Counted from the first letter of the stretch, positions 7,887-17,219 are shown. The stretch: DNA of 64,000 nucleotides from Oscillospiraceae bacterium (GCA_022846075.1 AP025582.1:992001-1056000); one strand, 5' to 3'. A program made the numbers and translations. The notes: a model not told the origin generated them from the letters alone.

Positions 7887-8432
7887 ATGACAAAACGGGG
7901 TGTTTGCAAATGTCTCGTGCCGCTGCTGCTCGGCCTGCTCCTGCTGCTGGCCGGCTGTTCCGGTGAGCAGGCCGGCACCTATGAAGTCACCGTCGGCGAA
8001 AATACCTTTACGGTGGACCGGGAGGCCGGTACCATCTCCGGCGGCGGCCAGGTCTGCCGGTATACGGTGGAGGGGGATGAGATCAGGATCACCTATCCCG
8101 ATGGGGCCTCTTACTTTGAAGAGCGGCATACCAACGGCTCCACGGCCGGTTGGAACGACCTCTATGAGAGCGGCTCCCGGGTGCCGGGAGAGGTCTTGAC
8201 GAAGGCGCTGGCCCAGGAGGTTCCCAAGGCCTCCGGCGGGGGCGGGATGGCCCTGTTCGGCCTGCTCTTGATCGCTTTGGGGATCTGGAACGTGGCCTCG
8301 CCCCGTTCCGTCTGGTATTTGAGCTACGGCTGGCGCTACAAAGCCGTGGAGCCTTCTGACACGGCCCTGGTCCTGGGGCGGGTCGGTGGCGGCGTCGGTA
8401 TTGTGGCGGGGGCGGCGCTTTTGTTCCTGTGA
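7887..8432 (+). CDS. Lipoprotein with C-terminal membrane domain (DUF6199-like)
   Basis: The 181-residue protein starts with MTKRG, a leucine-rich core and a lipobox LLAGC (lipidated Cys about 24). A small extracytoplasmic beta-rich part follows (GTYEVTVGENTFTVD, then VCRYTVEGDEIRITYPDG). The C-terminus has two hydrophobic helices around SPRSVWYLSYGWRYKAVEPSD, a pattern like DUF6199 proteins (resemblance only). The ATG at 7887 is chosen because it follows AAAGGGGGGA and a proper promoter. Function unknown. A 19-bp hairpin follows, shared with the convergent operon. Confidence 0.75.
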   Translation: MTKRGVCKCLVPLLLGLLLLLAGCSGEQAGTYEVTVGENTFTVDREAGTISGGGQVCRYTVEGDEIRITYPDGASYFEERHTNGSTAGWNDLYESGSRVPGEVLTKALAQEVPKASGGGGMALFGLLLIALGIWNVASPRSVWYLSYGWRYKAVEPSDTALVLGRVGGGVGIVAGAALLFL

Positions 8433-8509
8433 AGTCCGGCCTTCCGGCGAGGCGGAGGTCCTCCGTGGGCCGCCGGACAAGCCTGACATGGCGCATAAAA
8501 TAAAAGGGA

Positions 8510-8549
8510 AGCAGGAGGGGGCGGGCCATTTGGCCCGCCCCCTCCTGCT
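8510..8549 (-). terminator. Very strong hairpin between convergent genes
   Basis: A 19-bp perfect stem (AGCAGGAGGGGGCGGGCCA and its complement) with a 2-base loop. The T-rich side (CCCTTTTATTTTA) is on the minus strand, so it mainly ends the O-acetyltransferase operon and also blocks read-through from the plus-strand lipoprotein gene. Confidence 0.8.
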
Positions 8550-8600
8550 GTTATGAACCAAGGGCTCTATTGGAGCGTGCTGATCCCCAATGCCGCCCGC

Positions 8601-9212
8601 TTAGATTTCCGCCTGTTCCGCACGGTATTCCGCCGCCTGGGCTTCCCAGTACCGCCGGTCCGCTTCCGTGATGTCCCGAAGAATCCGGCAGGGATTCCCG
8701 GCGGCCACCACTCCGGAGGGGATGTCGTGGGTCACCACGCTGCCCGAGCCGATGACAACGTTGCTGCCGATGGTGACGCCGGGGTTGATGACGGTGTTTC
8801 CGCCGATCCAGACCGAGGAGCCGATGGTCACCGGCCTGCCGTATTCCAGGTCGGTGTTGCGCACTCCGGCGTCGATGGGGTGTGCGGCGGTGTAGACGCA
8901 CACCCGGGGGGCGAAGTAGCAGTCGTCCCCGATGGTGATGGGGCACACGTCCAGCAGGATACAGCCGCAGTTGAAGTAGCAGTGCTTTCCGATGCGGATG
9001 TGGCTTCCATAGTCGCAGAAAAAGGGGGGCTCGATCCACGTGCCCGCCCCCAGTTCTCCGATGAGCTCCCGGAAGAGGGGCGGCAGGGCCTCCCGCTCCA
9101 TGGCAGTGTTGATGGCCCGGGTGAGCCGCCATTTTCGGGCGTGGTCGGCCGTCAGCTCCGGGTCATCCGCCCGGTAGAGCTTCCCCGCCAGCATCCGCTC
9201 CTTTTCCGTCAT
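8601..9212 (-). CDS. Maltose/galactoside-type O-acetyltransferase
   Basis: A 203-residue left-handed beta-helix acetyltransferase of the Maa/LacA/NodL family, which moves acetyl from acetyl-CoA to a sugar hydroxyl in the cytosol. Seen are the N-terminal MTEKERMLAGKLYRADDPEL (Mac domain), hexapeptide repeats (IRIGKHCYFNCGCILLD, ITIGDDCYFAPRVCV), the catalytic His in YTAAHPID, and VWIGGNTVINPGVTIGSNVVIGSGSVV. The ATG at 9212 overlaps the stop of the kinase upstream (ATGA), with AGGAGG before it, so the three genes 10722-8601 form one tightly coupled operon. Confidence 0.9.
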   Translation of the reverse strand: MTEKERMLAGKLYRADDPELTADHARKWRLTRAINTAMEREALPPLFRELIGELGAGTWIEPPFFCDYGSHIRIGKHCYFNCGCILLDVCPITIGDDCYFAPRVCVYTAAHPIDAGVRNTDLEYGRPVTIGSSVWIGGNTVINPGVTIGSNVVIGSGSVVTHDIPSGVVAAGNPCRILRDITEADRRYWEAQAAEYRAEQAEI

Positions 9213-10312
9213 AGGGCCTCCTGCCCGGCGGGGAGGCGTGAGGTGTCCACCGCCGCGTCGCACTGGTCGGGGATGTGGAGGCCCTCAAAGTAGGCCTCCT
9301 CCAGGGGGATCCATTTTTCCCGGAACCGGGCCAGGCTCTCCGGCCCCTCCCGGCGCTCCAGCCGGGAGAGCTGGACCTGGGGCGAGCAGGTGAAGAAGAG
9401 GTGGACCTGGGAATAGCCCGCCAGGGCGGGGTGGAGGGAATAGCCGCCCTCCACGATGTTGAGCCGGCGGAAGGGGACGGTGACCGGGGGCCGCAGCTCC
9501 CCACTGGCGCAGTCGAAGGAGCGCAGCTCCACAGCCTCCCCGCAGCTCAGGGGGGCGAAGAGCTCTTCCGCCGCCCGCTCGTAGTCCACGTTGCCGCCGG
9601 GGGCGGACAGCCGCTCCGGGGTGCGCTTTTCCGGGGGCAGGAAGTAGTCGTCCATATGGAATACGCTGCAGTCGGGGAAGAGCTGGCCCAGCCGCCGGGC
9701 AAAAGTGGTCTTGCCGCTGGCGCAGCGGCCGTCCACCGCAACGATGACCGGGCCCCCGGCGGTCCGGAGGGCCTGGTCCACCGCCTGAAGGGCGGGGGCG
9801 TAGCAGGCCAGGTCCCGGTCCACCACCCGGTAGTGGGGATGGTAGGCGTCGTGATAGGCCCCGCTGTGGTGGAGGGGCGGGCATCCCGCGGCGTCATAGC
9901 AGGTGAGAAAGACCTCCAGCTGGGCCCGGTCCAGGGGCAGTTCCCCGGCCCAGGCCATGCCCGCCAGGATGCCCAGCTTTTCCCACAGCCCCGCGCAGGT
10001 GCCCCGGGGGCGGGCGGAGTGGGCGAAGCACTTGGACAGCAGGGGGAGGTCGGCCTGGGCCAGCCGCCGGGGGTCCAGGTGGAAGCGGCATAGGCCGCTC
10101 CCGATGGCCTCGACGGTGTAGGCGGGGGCGTAACCCTCGTTCTCCGCCTGGGAGAGCTCGCCGGACAGCCGCTCCAGGACCTCCTCCTCCGGCCCGGCCA
10201 GGTGGCCGGGTCCGAACTCGCTTTGGTAGAGGAGCTTCACGTAGTCCCGGGCCTCCATCTTGGGGTAGCGCTGGGCGTGGAGGGCCAGGACCCGCTTCAC
10301 GGCGGCGCTCAT
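9209..10312 (-). CDS. Uridine kinase-like P-loop protein with extra N-terminal domain
   Basis: A 367-residue two-part protein. Residues about 190-367 are a uridine/phosphoribulokinase-like P-loop NTPase: Walker A GRCASGKTT at 195-203, then HMDDYFLPPEKRTPERL, FDCASGEL, and IVEGGYSLHPAL, as in uridine kinases. Residues 1-185 form a separate domain (KMEARDYVKLLYQSEFGPGH; TCYDAAGCPPLHHS; YHPHYRVVDRD) that I recognise only as a recurrent partner in Firmicutes. The start ATG overlaps the DUF3842 stop. Whether it phosphorylates uridine is not certain. Confidence 0.8.
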   Translation of the reverse strand: MSAAVKRVLALHAQRYPKMEARDYVKLLYQSEFGPGHLAGPEEEVLERLSGELSQAENEGYAPAYTVEAIGSGLCRFHLDPRRLAQADLPLLSKCFAHSARPRGTCAGLWEKLGILAGMAWAGELPLDRAQLEVFLTCYDAAGCPPLHHSGAYHDAYHPHYRVVDRDLACYAPALQAVDQALRTAGGPVIVAVDGRCASGKTTFARRLGQLFPDCSVFHMDDYFLPPEKRTPERLSAPGGNVDYERAAEELFAPLSCGEAVELRSFDCASGELRPPVTVPFRRLNIVEGGYSLHPALAGYSQVHLFFTCSPQVQLSRLERREGPESLARFREKWIPLEEAYFEGLHIPDQCDAAVDTSRLPAGQEAL

Positions 10313-10722
10313 GCCCCCACCTCCGCGGCGGCCAGCTCCACAGCGTTTTGGAGGGCGTCCTCCAGCCTGCACCCGGCGGCTCCCGCCACCAGGATACCGC
10401 AGCTGGACACGGGGATGAGGATGCGGCGGGCGGTGGCGGCGGAAACGGCGGCGGCGATGGCGGGGCTAACCTCCCCCAGCAGGGAGTTGGCGGCCAGCAG
10501 GCCGATGGGCCCCAGGATCAGGTCGGCGTGGGCGGCGTTCCAGCAGACGGCGTTCTCCCCGGTGGCCCCCCGGTCCGCCCCCGCCTTGAGCATGGCGGAG
10601 GTGGCCAGGGCGTTGGTGCCCACCCCCCAGAGCTGGACGGCGCCCCCCAGCCGGGCTTTCAGACGGGCCACCAGGGTGGCCCCCAGGCCGCCCCCCTGGC
10701 CGTCGATGACGACGATGCGCAT
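10309..10722 (-). CDS. DUF3842 family protein
   Basis: A 137-residue protein with a glycine-rich beginning, MRIVVIDGQGGGLGATLV, that looks like a Rossmann nucleotide loop. VGTNALATSAMLKAGADRGATGENAV and LGPIGLLAANSLLGEVSP follow; this is the pattern of DUF3842, small conserved proteins of clostridia with no known role. AAAGGAGG precedes the ATG. It is the first gene of a three-gene operon with four-base stop/start overlaps. Confidence 0.8.
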   Translation of the reverse strand: MRIVVIDGQGGGLGATLVARLKARLGGAVQLWGVGTNALATSAMLKAGADRGATGENAVCWNAAHADLILGPIGLLAANSLLGEVSPAIAAAVSAATARRILIPVSSCGILVAGAAGCRLEDALQNAVELAAAEVGA

Positions 10723-10824
10723 GTGTGTGTCCTCCTTTGTTCAGTGACGCTATTATATCCCAAGCCCGGCCGATGGGCAAGACTGGATCATGGAACACGC
10801 GTTTTTGGTGAAAGATCACAAGTT

Positions 10825-10891
10825 CCGTCAAAAAAGCAGTTACAAAACATGTGTTGCGTATCTTGACGGATGGCGGCGGACGTGGTAACCT
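10825..10891 (+). promoter_or_regulatory. Promoter and candidate TetR operator of the MMPL operon
   Basis: TTGACG (10863-10868), a 17-bp spacer and TAACCT (10886-10891) form a plausible promoter. The -35 overlaps one arm of an inverted repeat CCGTCAA (10825-10831) / TTGACGG (10863-10869), a possible repressor site. The arms are far apart (31 bp), so this is weak. Confidence 0.35.
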
Positions 10892-10916
10892 GTATCCAGA
10901 AAGGATGTGATGGAGC

Positions 10917-11504
10917 GTGTCAAAGGTGACGGAAACGCCCCGGGAGGACCTGCGGCAGCGCAGAAGCAAACAGCATATGTCGGAGGCCCTGCTGGGACTG
11001 ATGGCCGAGCGGCCCTACCGGGAGATCTCCGTGGTGGACATCTGTGAGCGGGCCATGGTCCACCGCACCACATTTTACGCCCACTTTGAGGATAAGAACG
11101 CCCTGTTCCGCTATGTGCTCCAGGAGCTCCAGCGGGGCTTTGAGGAAGAGCAGGCCGCCCTGGCGGGGCAGGTGGATCTGCGGGCCTTTCTGCTGGCGGA
11201 ATTCCACAGCGCCCTGCGCTTTTTGAAGGAGCACCGGCAGATCTACCTCTCCGGCCTGGCGGGGGGCGGCCACGAGCTGAGGATGGTGGAGGACACCGCC
11301 GCCGAGTGGCTGACCCGCCGGTTCCGGGAGGAGGGGGTCACCGCCGGGGAGACCCTGGCCCCTGAGCTGGCCGGGCAGTTCTACGCGGGCGCCCTGCTTA
11401 CGGTGGTGCGCTGGTGGCTGGAAAACGGGATGACCATGGACGAGGCCGAGCTGGTGAAACAGGTGGAGCGGCTCCTGCCCAGACAGGAGGAGGAACGCGG
11501 GTGA
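10917..11504 (+). CDS. TetR-family transcriptional regulator
   Basis: A 195-residue regulator. The N-terminal HTH reads RRSKQHMSEALLGLMAERPYREISVVDICERAMVHRTTFYAHFEDKNALF; the C-terminal ligand domain is variable, with FLKEHRQIYLSGLAGGG and RWWLENGMTMDEAELVKQVERLL typical of the TetR_C_8-like group. The GTG at 10917 starts the family domain. Its stop overlaps the start of the MMPL transporter (GTGA), so it is the first gene of an operon it probably represses (inference). Confidence 0.85.
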   Translation: MSKVTETPREDLRQRRSKQHMSEALLGLMAERPYREISVVDICERAMVHRTTFYAHFEDKNALFRYVLQELQRGFEEEQAALAGQVDLRAFLLAEFHSALRFLKEHRQIYLSGLAGGGHELRMVEDTAAEWLTRRFREEGVTAGETLAPELAGQFYAGALLTVVRWWLENGMTMDEAELVKQVERLLPRQEEERG

Positions 11505-13951
11505 CGGATCTGGAGGAAGAGAAGAAGTCGGAGAGCGTGATGGTCAAGCTCTCCCGGTTCATCGTGGACAAACGCAAGGCTTTTTTTCTGGTGTTCATCA
11601 TCGCTGCGGTGTTCTGCGCCAGCTCCATCAGCAAGGTGAAGGTCAACGACGATATCACCACCTACCTGCCTGACACCACCGAGACCCGGCGGGGGCTGAC
11701 CATCATGGACGAGGAGTTCGTCACCTACGGCACCGCCCGGGTGATGCTCTCCAACATCACTTACGACCAGGCCCGCAATGTGGCCGACACTCTGGAGCTC
11801 ATCGACGGGGTCACCGAGGTGGCCTTTGACGAGACGGAGGACCACTATCAAAACGCCTCCGCCCTCTTTGACGTGACCTTTGACGGCGAGGCCGGCGACC
11901 CGGCGGCCATCGCCGCCATGGACGAGGTGCGGGAGCAGGTCTCGGGCTACGACGCCTCCATCTCCACCGAGGTGGGGCTGGACACCTCCGCCCAGCTCCA
12001 GAAGGAGATGGGGGTCATCCTGGTCATCGCCGCCGCCGTCATCGTGGCGGTGCTGCTGTTCACCTCCAAGAGCTATATGGAGGTGCCGGTGTACATCATC
12101 GTCTTCGGCGTGGCCGCCGTGATGAACATGGGCACCAACTACTGGTTCGGCACCATCTCCTTTATCACCAACGCCATCGCCGTGGTCTTACAGCTGGCGC
12201 TGGCCATCGACTACGCCATCATCTTCTGCCACCGGTACATGGAGGAGCGGGACAACGGCCTGGACGCCCGGGAGGCGGACATCGCCGCCCTCTCCAAGGC
12301 CATCGTGGAGATCTCCTCCTCCTCGCTGACCACCATCTCCGGGCTGGTGGCCCTGATGCTGATGCAGCTGCGCATCGGCTTCGATATGGGCATCGTGCTG
12401 GCCAAGGGCATCATCTGCTCCATGATCGCGGTGTTCTGCCTGATGCCGGGGCTTCTGATGCTCTTCAACAAGCCCATTGAGCGCACCCGCCACAGCGACC
12501 TGATGCCCCACATCACCCTCTGGGGCAGGGGCATGGTGAAGGTCCGCTTCATCCTGCCACCCATCTTCATCGCCGTCACCGTGGCCTGCGTGTTTTTCTC
12601 CAACAACTGCGCCTATGTCTTTTCCACCAACTCCATCAACGGGGCCAACCTGCCCGACTACCGGATCGCCGCGGACAAGATCGCGGCCACCTTCGGCCAG
12701 AGCAACACCATCGCCATGCTGGTGCCCAAGGGGGACTATGAGAAAGAGGGGGCCATCCTCCGGCAGGCCGAGGCCCTGCCCGATATCCGCACGGCCACGG
12801 GCCTTGCCAACGTGGAGGCCGACGACGGGCGGATGATCACCGACCGGATGAACCCCCGGCAGTTCGCCGAACTGGCCGGGGTGGACGTGGAGCTGGCCCG
12901 GCTCCTCTATCAGGCCTACGGCCTGTCCCAGGAGGAGTATGGGGCCATCTTCCAAAACCCCGACGACTACTCCGTCCCCGTCATCAAGGTATTCAACTTC
13001 CTCCTGGAGCAGAAGGACAAGGGGGTGGTGAACCTCTCCGGCGAGCAGGAGGAGAAGGTGGAGGACCTGCGGGAACAGCTGGACGCGGGCCTGGCCCAGC
13101 TGGAGGGGGAGAACTGGTCCCGGCTGGTGTTCACCGCCGACACCCCCGAGGAGGGGGAGGAGCCCTTCGCCCTCCTGGATGAGCTGCGGGCCATCGCCAG
13201 CCGGTATTACGGGGAGGACGTGATCCTGGTGGGCAACTCCACCAATGCCCGGGACCTGTCCGAGTCCTTCTCCGGGGACAATCTGAAGATCTCGGTGCTC
13301 ACCGCCCTCTTCGTCATGGTGATCCTGCTGTTCACCTTCAAGTCGGCGGGGCTGCCCGTGCTGCTGGTGCTGACCATCCAGGGCTCCATCTGGATCAACT
13401 TTTCCTTCCCCTACCTCCAGGGGACCAATATGTTCTTCCTGGCCTACCTGGTGGTCAGCTCCATCCAGATGGGAGCCACCATCGACTACGCCATCGTCAT
13501 CACAAACCGCTATCTGGAGCTCAAGGGCCTCATGGGGGACCGGCGGGAGGCCATCGTCACCGCCCTGGACCAGTCTTTCCCCACAGTGTTTACCTCCGGC
13601 TCCATCATGACGGTGGCGGGCTTCCTCATCGGCAAACTGTCCACCGACTCCACCATCTCCTCGGTGGGGCTGGCCCTGGGCCGGGGCACCCTCATCTCCA
13701 TTATCCTGGTGATGACCGTGCTGCCCCAATTCCTGCTGCTGGGGGACAGCCTGATCGAGCGCACCGCCCTCACCCTGAACCGCAGCCGCAACAAGCGGTT
13801 CGACCAGGGGACCATGCGGCTGGACGGCCACGTGCGGGGCCATATCGAGGGCTTTGTGGACGGCGAGTTCAAAGGGGTGATCCACGGCAGCGTGGATGCC
13901 CTGATCGAGAGCAAATATCAGGGAAAGGAGCGGGACCATGAAGACGAGTAA
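11501..13951 (+). CDS. MMPL/RND-superfamily membrane transporter
   Basis: An 816-residue exporter built of two repeats, each with one helix, an outside domain and about five helices. TM1 is near residues 20-40. The two halves carry matching TM4 motifs, AIDYAIIFCHRY and ATIDYAIVITNRY, with the proton-relay Asp-Tyr pair typical of MMPL/HAE-3 pumps. The second outside loop includes a helix-rich stretch (SGEQEEKVEDLREQLDAGLAQLEGENW). The GTG start at 11501 overlaps the TetR stop and follows AGGAGGAGG. The gene end overlaps the next start by 14 bases. Substrate is unknown; drugs, lipids or peptides are all possible. Confidence 0.88.
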   Translation: MTDLEEEKKSESVMVKLSRFIVDKRKAFFLVFIIAAVFCASSISKVKVNDDITTYLPDTTETRRGLTIMDEEFVTYGTARVMLSNITYDQARNVADTLELIDGVTEVAFDETEDHYQNASALFDVTFDGEAGDPAAIAAMDEVREQVSGYDASISTEVGLDTSAQLQKEMGVILVIAAAVIVAVLLFTSKSYMEVPVYIIVFGVAAVMNMGTNYWFGTISFITNAIAVVLQLALAIDYAIIFCHRYMEERDNGLDAREADIAALSKAIVEISSSSLTTISGLVALMLMQLRIGFDMGIVLAKGIICSMIAVFCLMPGLLMLFNKPIERTRHSDLMPHITLWGRGMVKVRFILPPIFIAVTVACVFFSNNCAYVFSTNSINGANLPDYRIAADKIAATFGQSNTIAMLVPKGDYEKEGAILRQAEALPDIRTATGLANVEADDGRMITDRMNPRQFAELAGVDVELARLLYQAYGLSQEEYGAIFQNPDDYSVPVIKVFNFLLEQKDKGVVNLSGEQEEKVEDLREQLDAGLAQLEGENWSRLVFTADTPEEGEEPFALLDELRAIASRYYGEDVILVGNSTNARDLSESFSGDNLKISVLTALFVMVILLFTFKSAGLPVLLVLTIQGSIWINFSFPYLQGTNMFFLAYLVVSSIQMGATIDYAIVITNRYLELKGLMGDRREAIVTALDQSFPTVFTSGSIMTVAGFLIGKLSTDSTISSVGLALGRGTLISIILVMTVLPQFLLLGDSLIERTALTLNRSRNKRFDQGTMRLDGHVRGHIEGFVDGEFKGVIHGSVDALIESKYQGKERDHEDE

Positions 13952-16900
13952 ACGGATATGCGCCGCCGTTCTGGCCCTGCTGCTGTGCCTGGGGCTGCTG
14001 CCGAGCCCCGCCCTGGGGGCGGGGGACACGGTGGAGATCGCCACCCCCCACGACCTGGTGGAGCTGGCGGGAAAATGCGCCTTGGACACCTGGTCCGAGG
14101 GGAAGACGGTGGTGCTCACCGCCGACATCGATCTCACCGCCGTGCCCTTTTCCCCCATCCCCGTCTTTCAGGGGACCTTTGAGGGGAACGGCCACGCCAT
14201 TACCGGCCTGCGGCTCACCGGGAAGGGCTCCCGGATGGGGCTGTTCCGGGAGATTGGGGCGGCGGGGACGGTCAAAAACCTCACCGTGGAGGGCGTCGCC
14301 GCCCCCGGCGGGAGCAAATCCTCCGTGGGGCTGCTGTGCGGGGAGAACGCCGGAGTCATCTGGGGCTGCTCCGTCTCCGGCTCCGTCACCGGGGAGCGGG
14401 ACGTGGGGGGAGTCGTGGGCGTCAACACCGGCACCGTGGAGCGGTGCGGGGCCGACGTCACCGTCACCGGCGTGGAAAATACCGGCGGGGTGTGCGGGCG
14501 GAACACCGGGCTGCTTTTTGCCTGCTCCAATCGGGGAGAGGTGAACACCGCTCCCGCCAGCGAGAGTTTGACCGACCCTGTCATGAACACCGGCGGCGTG
14601 GTGGGGAAGAGCACGGGGGCTGTCGCCGGGTGCGAGAACCGCGCCCAGGTGGGGTACCCCCACACCGGCTACAACGTGGGGGGCGTGGCGGGGCTCCACT
14701 CTGGGAACCTGTCGGGCTGCTCCAACTACGGAGAGGTTTTGGGCCGCAAGGGCGTGGGCGGCGTGGCTGGCCGGTTTTTGCCGGACACCGACATCGTCTA
14801 CGGCCAGGATCCGGTAAAGGCCCTGAACTCCGCCCTCTCCGGCCTCTCCGGGCTCCTCACCACCCTGTCGGGGCAGATGTCCGACACGGCGGGGGCCGGG
14901 GTGGACGACCTGGAGGCCATTTCCGGCGAGCTGGACGCCCTGCGGGGCGCCGCCTCCGCCGGGCGGGAGCAGGGGAGTGGCGACGCCCGGGCTGCGTTGG
15001 ACAGCGTCTATGACCGGGTGCAGTCCATCAACGCCGGCGCCGGCGCCGTCAACGACAGCTTCCGGCGGTTTTCCGACGACGCCAACGGCCAGCTGGACGA
15101 CCTGACGGAGCACATGGACCAGCTCCGCGCCGGGCTGGACGCCCTGGCCGACGCTCTGGACGGCGGGCTGGGGGAGGCCGCAGACCAGCTGGAGTGGTAC
15201 ACCGGCGCCATCCAGAGCAGTGTCAGCGCCATCCGCGGCGCCATGGACGGGCTGTCCTCCGACCTGGGGAAGGTCGACAGCTTTCTCAATACCGCCGCCG
15301 CGATCCTCCAGGGGGACGGCGGCCTGCTGGAAAAGCTCTCCCAGCTGGAGACGGCTGCCCAGAAGCTCAAGGGCATGGACCTGGGGAGCCATCTGAAGCG
15401 GATGGGCTCCGCCATCGACGCTATCGGGAGGGATCTGGCGGACCTGGCTGAAGCGCTGAACGACGCCTACGGCGACGCCAGCTCGGACGCCCAGGCCGCC
15501 CGGAAAAAGATCGACGGGGCCGCCGACGGCGTGTCAGAGGATCTGCGGGGGCTGAATACCACCTTCAAGACCCTAAGTGACCAGGTTTCCGGGCAGCTGA
15601 AAAGCATCAACGGCGACATGGACGCCATCGAGGACACCTTGAAAATCTGGGCCGACCAGATCGACACGGTGGGCACCGCCACCCTGGACGACATCGACGC
15701 CCATCTGGACGCCATCAGCGGACAGATCGACAAGCTCACCAGCGGGGCCCGGTCCTCCAATGAGTCCATCCACACCACCACCGACGCCGTCATCCGCCAG
15801 CTGGAGGCGGTGCGGCTGGCGGCCAACGGCCTTACCGAGTCTCCCGAGTATACGGTGGACGACCGCTCCGACCAGGAGAGCGGGGAGGACGGGCTGGTCC
15901 TCTCGGCCCAAAACCTGGGGGAGGTCACCGGCGACGCCAACGTGGGCGGCATCGTGGGCATCATCTCCATCCAGCTCTCCGACGACCCGGAGGACGAGCT
16001 GGACTGGGACAGCGACGAGGCCGGCGTGCTGGCCGACGTCACCGCGGTGGTGCGGGCGGCGGTGCGCGCCTGTGAGAACACCGGGGCGGTCACCGCCAAG
16101 AACGAGTGCGCCGGGGGCATCGTGGGCCGCTCCGACATGGGGGCGGTGCTGGACAGTCTCAACACCGGCGATGTGACGGTGGAATCCGGCTCCAGCTGCG
16201 GCGGCGTGGCGGGCCTCTCCAGGGGCATCATCCGCCGCAGCGGCGCGCTGTGCCTCCTCACCGGGGAGGACGGCGTGGGGGGCATCGCCGGGGAGGGCAG
16301 GGACCTCTCCGACTGCCGGGCCATGGTGACGCTGGACGCCGTGGGCGAGAAGCTGGGCGCCATCGCCGGGTGGGCCGACGGGGAGCTGTCGGGAAACTAC
16401 TCGGTACGGGAGGGCCTGGGGGCGGTGGACGGCACCGACCTGGCCGGCCGGGCCCAGGGCCTTCCTTATGAGGAATTTTCCGCCCTGGAGGGGCTTCCTG
16501 AGGTGTTCCGCCGCTTTGTCCTGACCTTCCGCGCGGAGGGTCAGGTGGTGAAGGAGGTGCCCTTTTCCTATGGGGGCAGCATCTCCGCCGGGGACGTGCC
16601 CGAGGTGCCCAAGCGGGACGGCTGCTACGCCGCTTGGGAGGAGTTTTCCACCGCCGGGCTGCGGCGCAGCCGGATCATAGAGGCGGTCTACACCCCTTGG
16701 GAGAGCACCATCTCCTCGGGGGGAAACAAGCCTGCCATGCTGGCGGAGGGGAGCTTTTCCCCGGCGGCGGCCATCGCCCTGGGGGACTGGGCGCCGGAGA
16801 CGGCGGGCCGGGGGAAGACCCTGGCCGCCAGCTGGAGCTATGCGGTCACCGACTCTGAGCGGGCGGTGGAGGGCACGCTCCGGGTCCGGGTGCTGGCCGA

Positions 16901-17165
16901 GACCGGCGGAGACAAGGCCGTGGCCGCCCTATGGCGGGACGGGGCCCTGGTCCCGGTGGAGAACGCCGTCCGGGACGGGAGCTATCTGGTGTTCGACGCC
17001 CCCTCCAGCGGGCAGGTGGCCATCCTGGCCCCCGCGGGTGCTCCAGCGGGACTGCTGGCGGCGGCCGGCGGGATCGCGGCGCTGGCGGCGGCGCTCCTCA
17101 TCCGAAAGGGGAGGAAAGGGCGCAAGAGGCGGAAGACGGCGGAAGAGGAGACGGCCGCCGTGTAA
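13938..17165 (+). CDS. Large exported, membrane-anchored GLUG-repeat / coiled-coil protein
   Basis: A 1075-residue surface protein. Signal peptide 1-27 (LLPSPALGA). A beta-helix region from about 95 to 290 has repeats of the GLUG type (VGGVVGVNTGTVERC, TGGVCGRNTGLLFAC, VGGVAGLHSGNLSGC). From about 295 to 640 comes a long helical stretch rich in Ala, Asp, Leu and Ser (QLDDLTEHMDQLRAGLDALADAL). Further GLUG repeats lie at about 655-840 (VGGIVGI, AGGIVGRSDMG, CGGVAGLSRG). A C-terminal membrane helix is followed by a basic tail. Translationally coupled to the MMPL pump, it likely works with it on the outer face of the membrane (inference). The start has AAAGGAGCGGG upstream. Confidence 0.85.
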   Translation: MKTSKRICAAVLALLLCLGLLPSPALGAGDTVEIATPHDLVELAGKCALDTWSEGKTVVLTADIDLTAVPFSPIPVFQGTFEGNGHAITGLRLTGKGSRMGLFREIGAAGTVKNLTVEGVAAPGGSKSSVGLLCGENAGVIWGCSVSGSVTGERDVGGVVGVNTGTVERCGADVTVTGVENTGGVCGRNTGLLFACSNRGEVNTAPASESLTDPVMNTGGVVGKSTGAVAGCENRAQVGYPHTGYNVGGVAGLHSGNLSGCSNYGEVLGRKGVGGVAGRFLPDTDIVYGQDPVKALNSALSGLSGLLTTLSGQMSDTAGAGVDDLEAISGELDALRGAASAGREQGSGDARAALDSVYDRVQSINAGAGAVNDSFRRFSDDANGQLDDLTEHMDQLRAGLDALADALDGGLGEAADQLEWYTGAIQSSVSAIRGAMDGLSSDLGKVDSFLNTAAAILQGDGGLLEKLSQLETAAQKLKGMDLGSHLKRMGSAIDAIGRDLADLAEALNDAYGDASSDAQAARKKIDGAADGVSEDLRGLNTTFKTLSDQVSGQLKSINGDMDAIEDTLKIWADQIDTVGTATLDDIDAHLDAISGQIDKLTSGARSSNESIHTTTDAVIRQLEAVRLAANGLTESPEYTVDDRSDQESGEDGLVLSAQNLGEVTGDANVGGIVGIISIQLSDDPEDELDWDSDEAGVLADVTAVVRAAVRACENTGAVTAKNECAGGIVGRSDMGAVLDSLNTGDVTVESGSSCGGVAGLSRGIIRRSGALCLLTGEDGVGGIAGEGRDLSDCRAMVTLDAVGEKLGAIAGWADGELSGNYSVREGLGAVDGTDLAGRAQGLPYEEFSALEGLPEVFRRFVLTFRAEGQVVKEVPFSYGGSISAGDVPEVPKRDGCYAAWEEFSTAGLRRSRIIEAVYTPWESTISSGGNKPAMLAEGSFSPAAAIALGDWAPETAGRGKTLAASWSYAVTDSERAVEGTLRVRVLAETGGDKAVAALWRDGALVPVENAVRDGSYLVFDAPSSGQVAILAPAGAPAGLLAAAGGIAALAAALLIRKGRKGRKRRKTAEEETAAV

Positions 17166-17191
17166 TACCGCCTTGGAACGGGCCTCTTTTC

Positions 17192-17219
17192 TTGACACTC
17201 CGGCCGTGAAGATGATAAA
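17192..17219 (+). promoter_or_regulatory. Promoter of gldA
   Basis: TTGACA (17192-17197), a 16-bp spacer and GATAAA (17214-17219), about 65 bp before the start. Confidence 0.55.

Noticed and set aside
12188-14158. A 656-codon minus-strand frame opposite the MMPL gene
   Set aside because: Same effect: low-complexity His/Gly/Val composition, no ribosome site, fully overlaps a real transporter.
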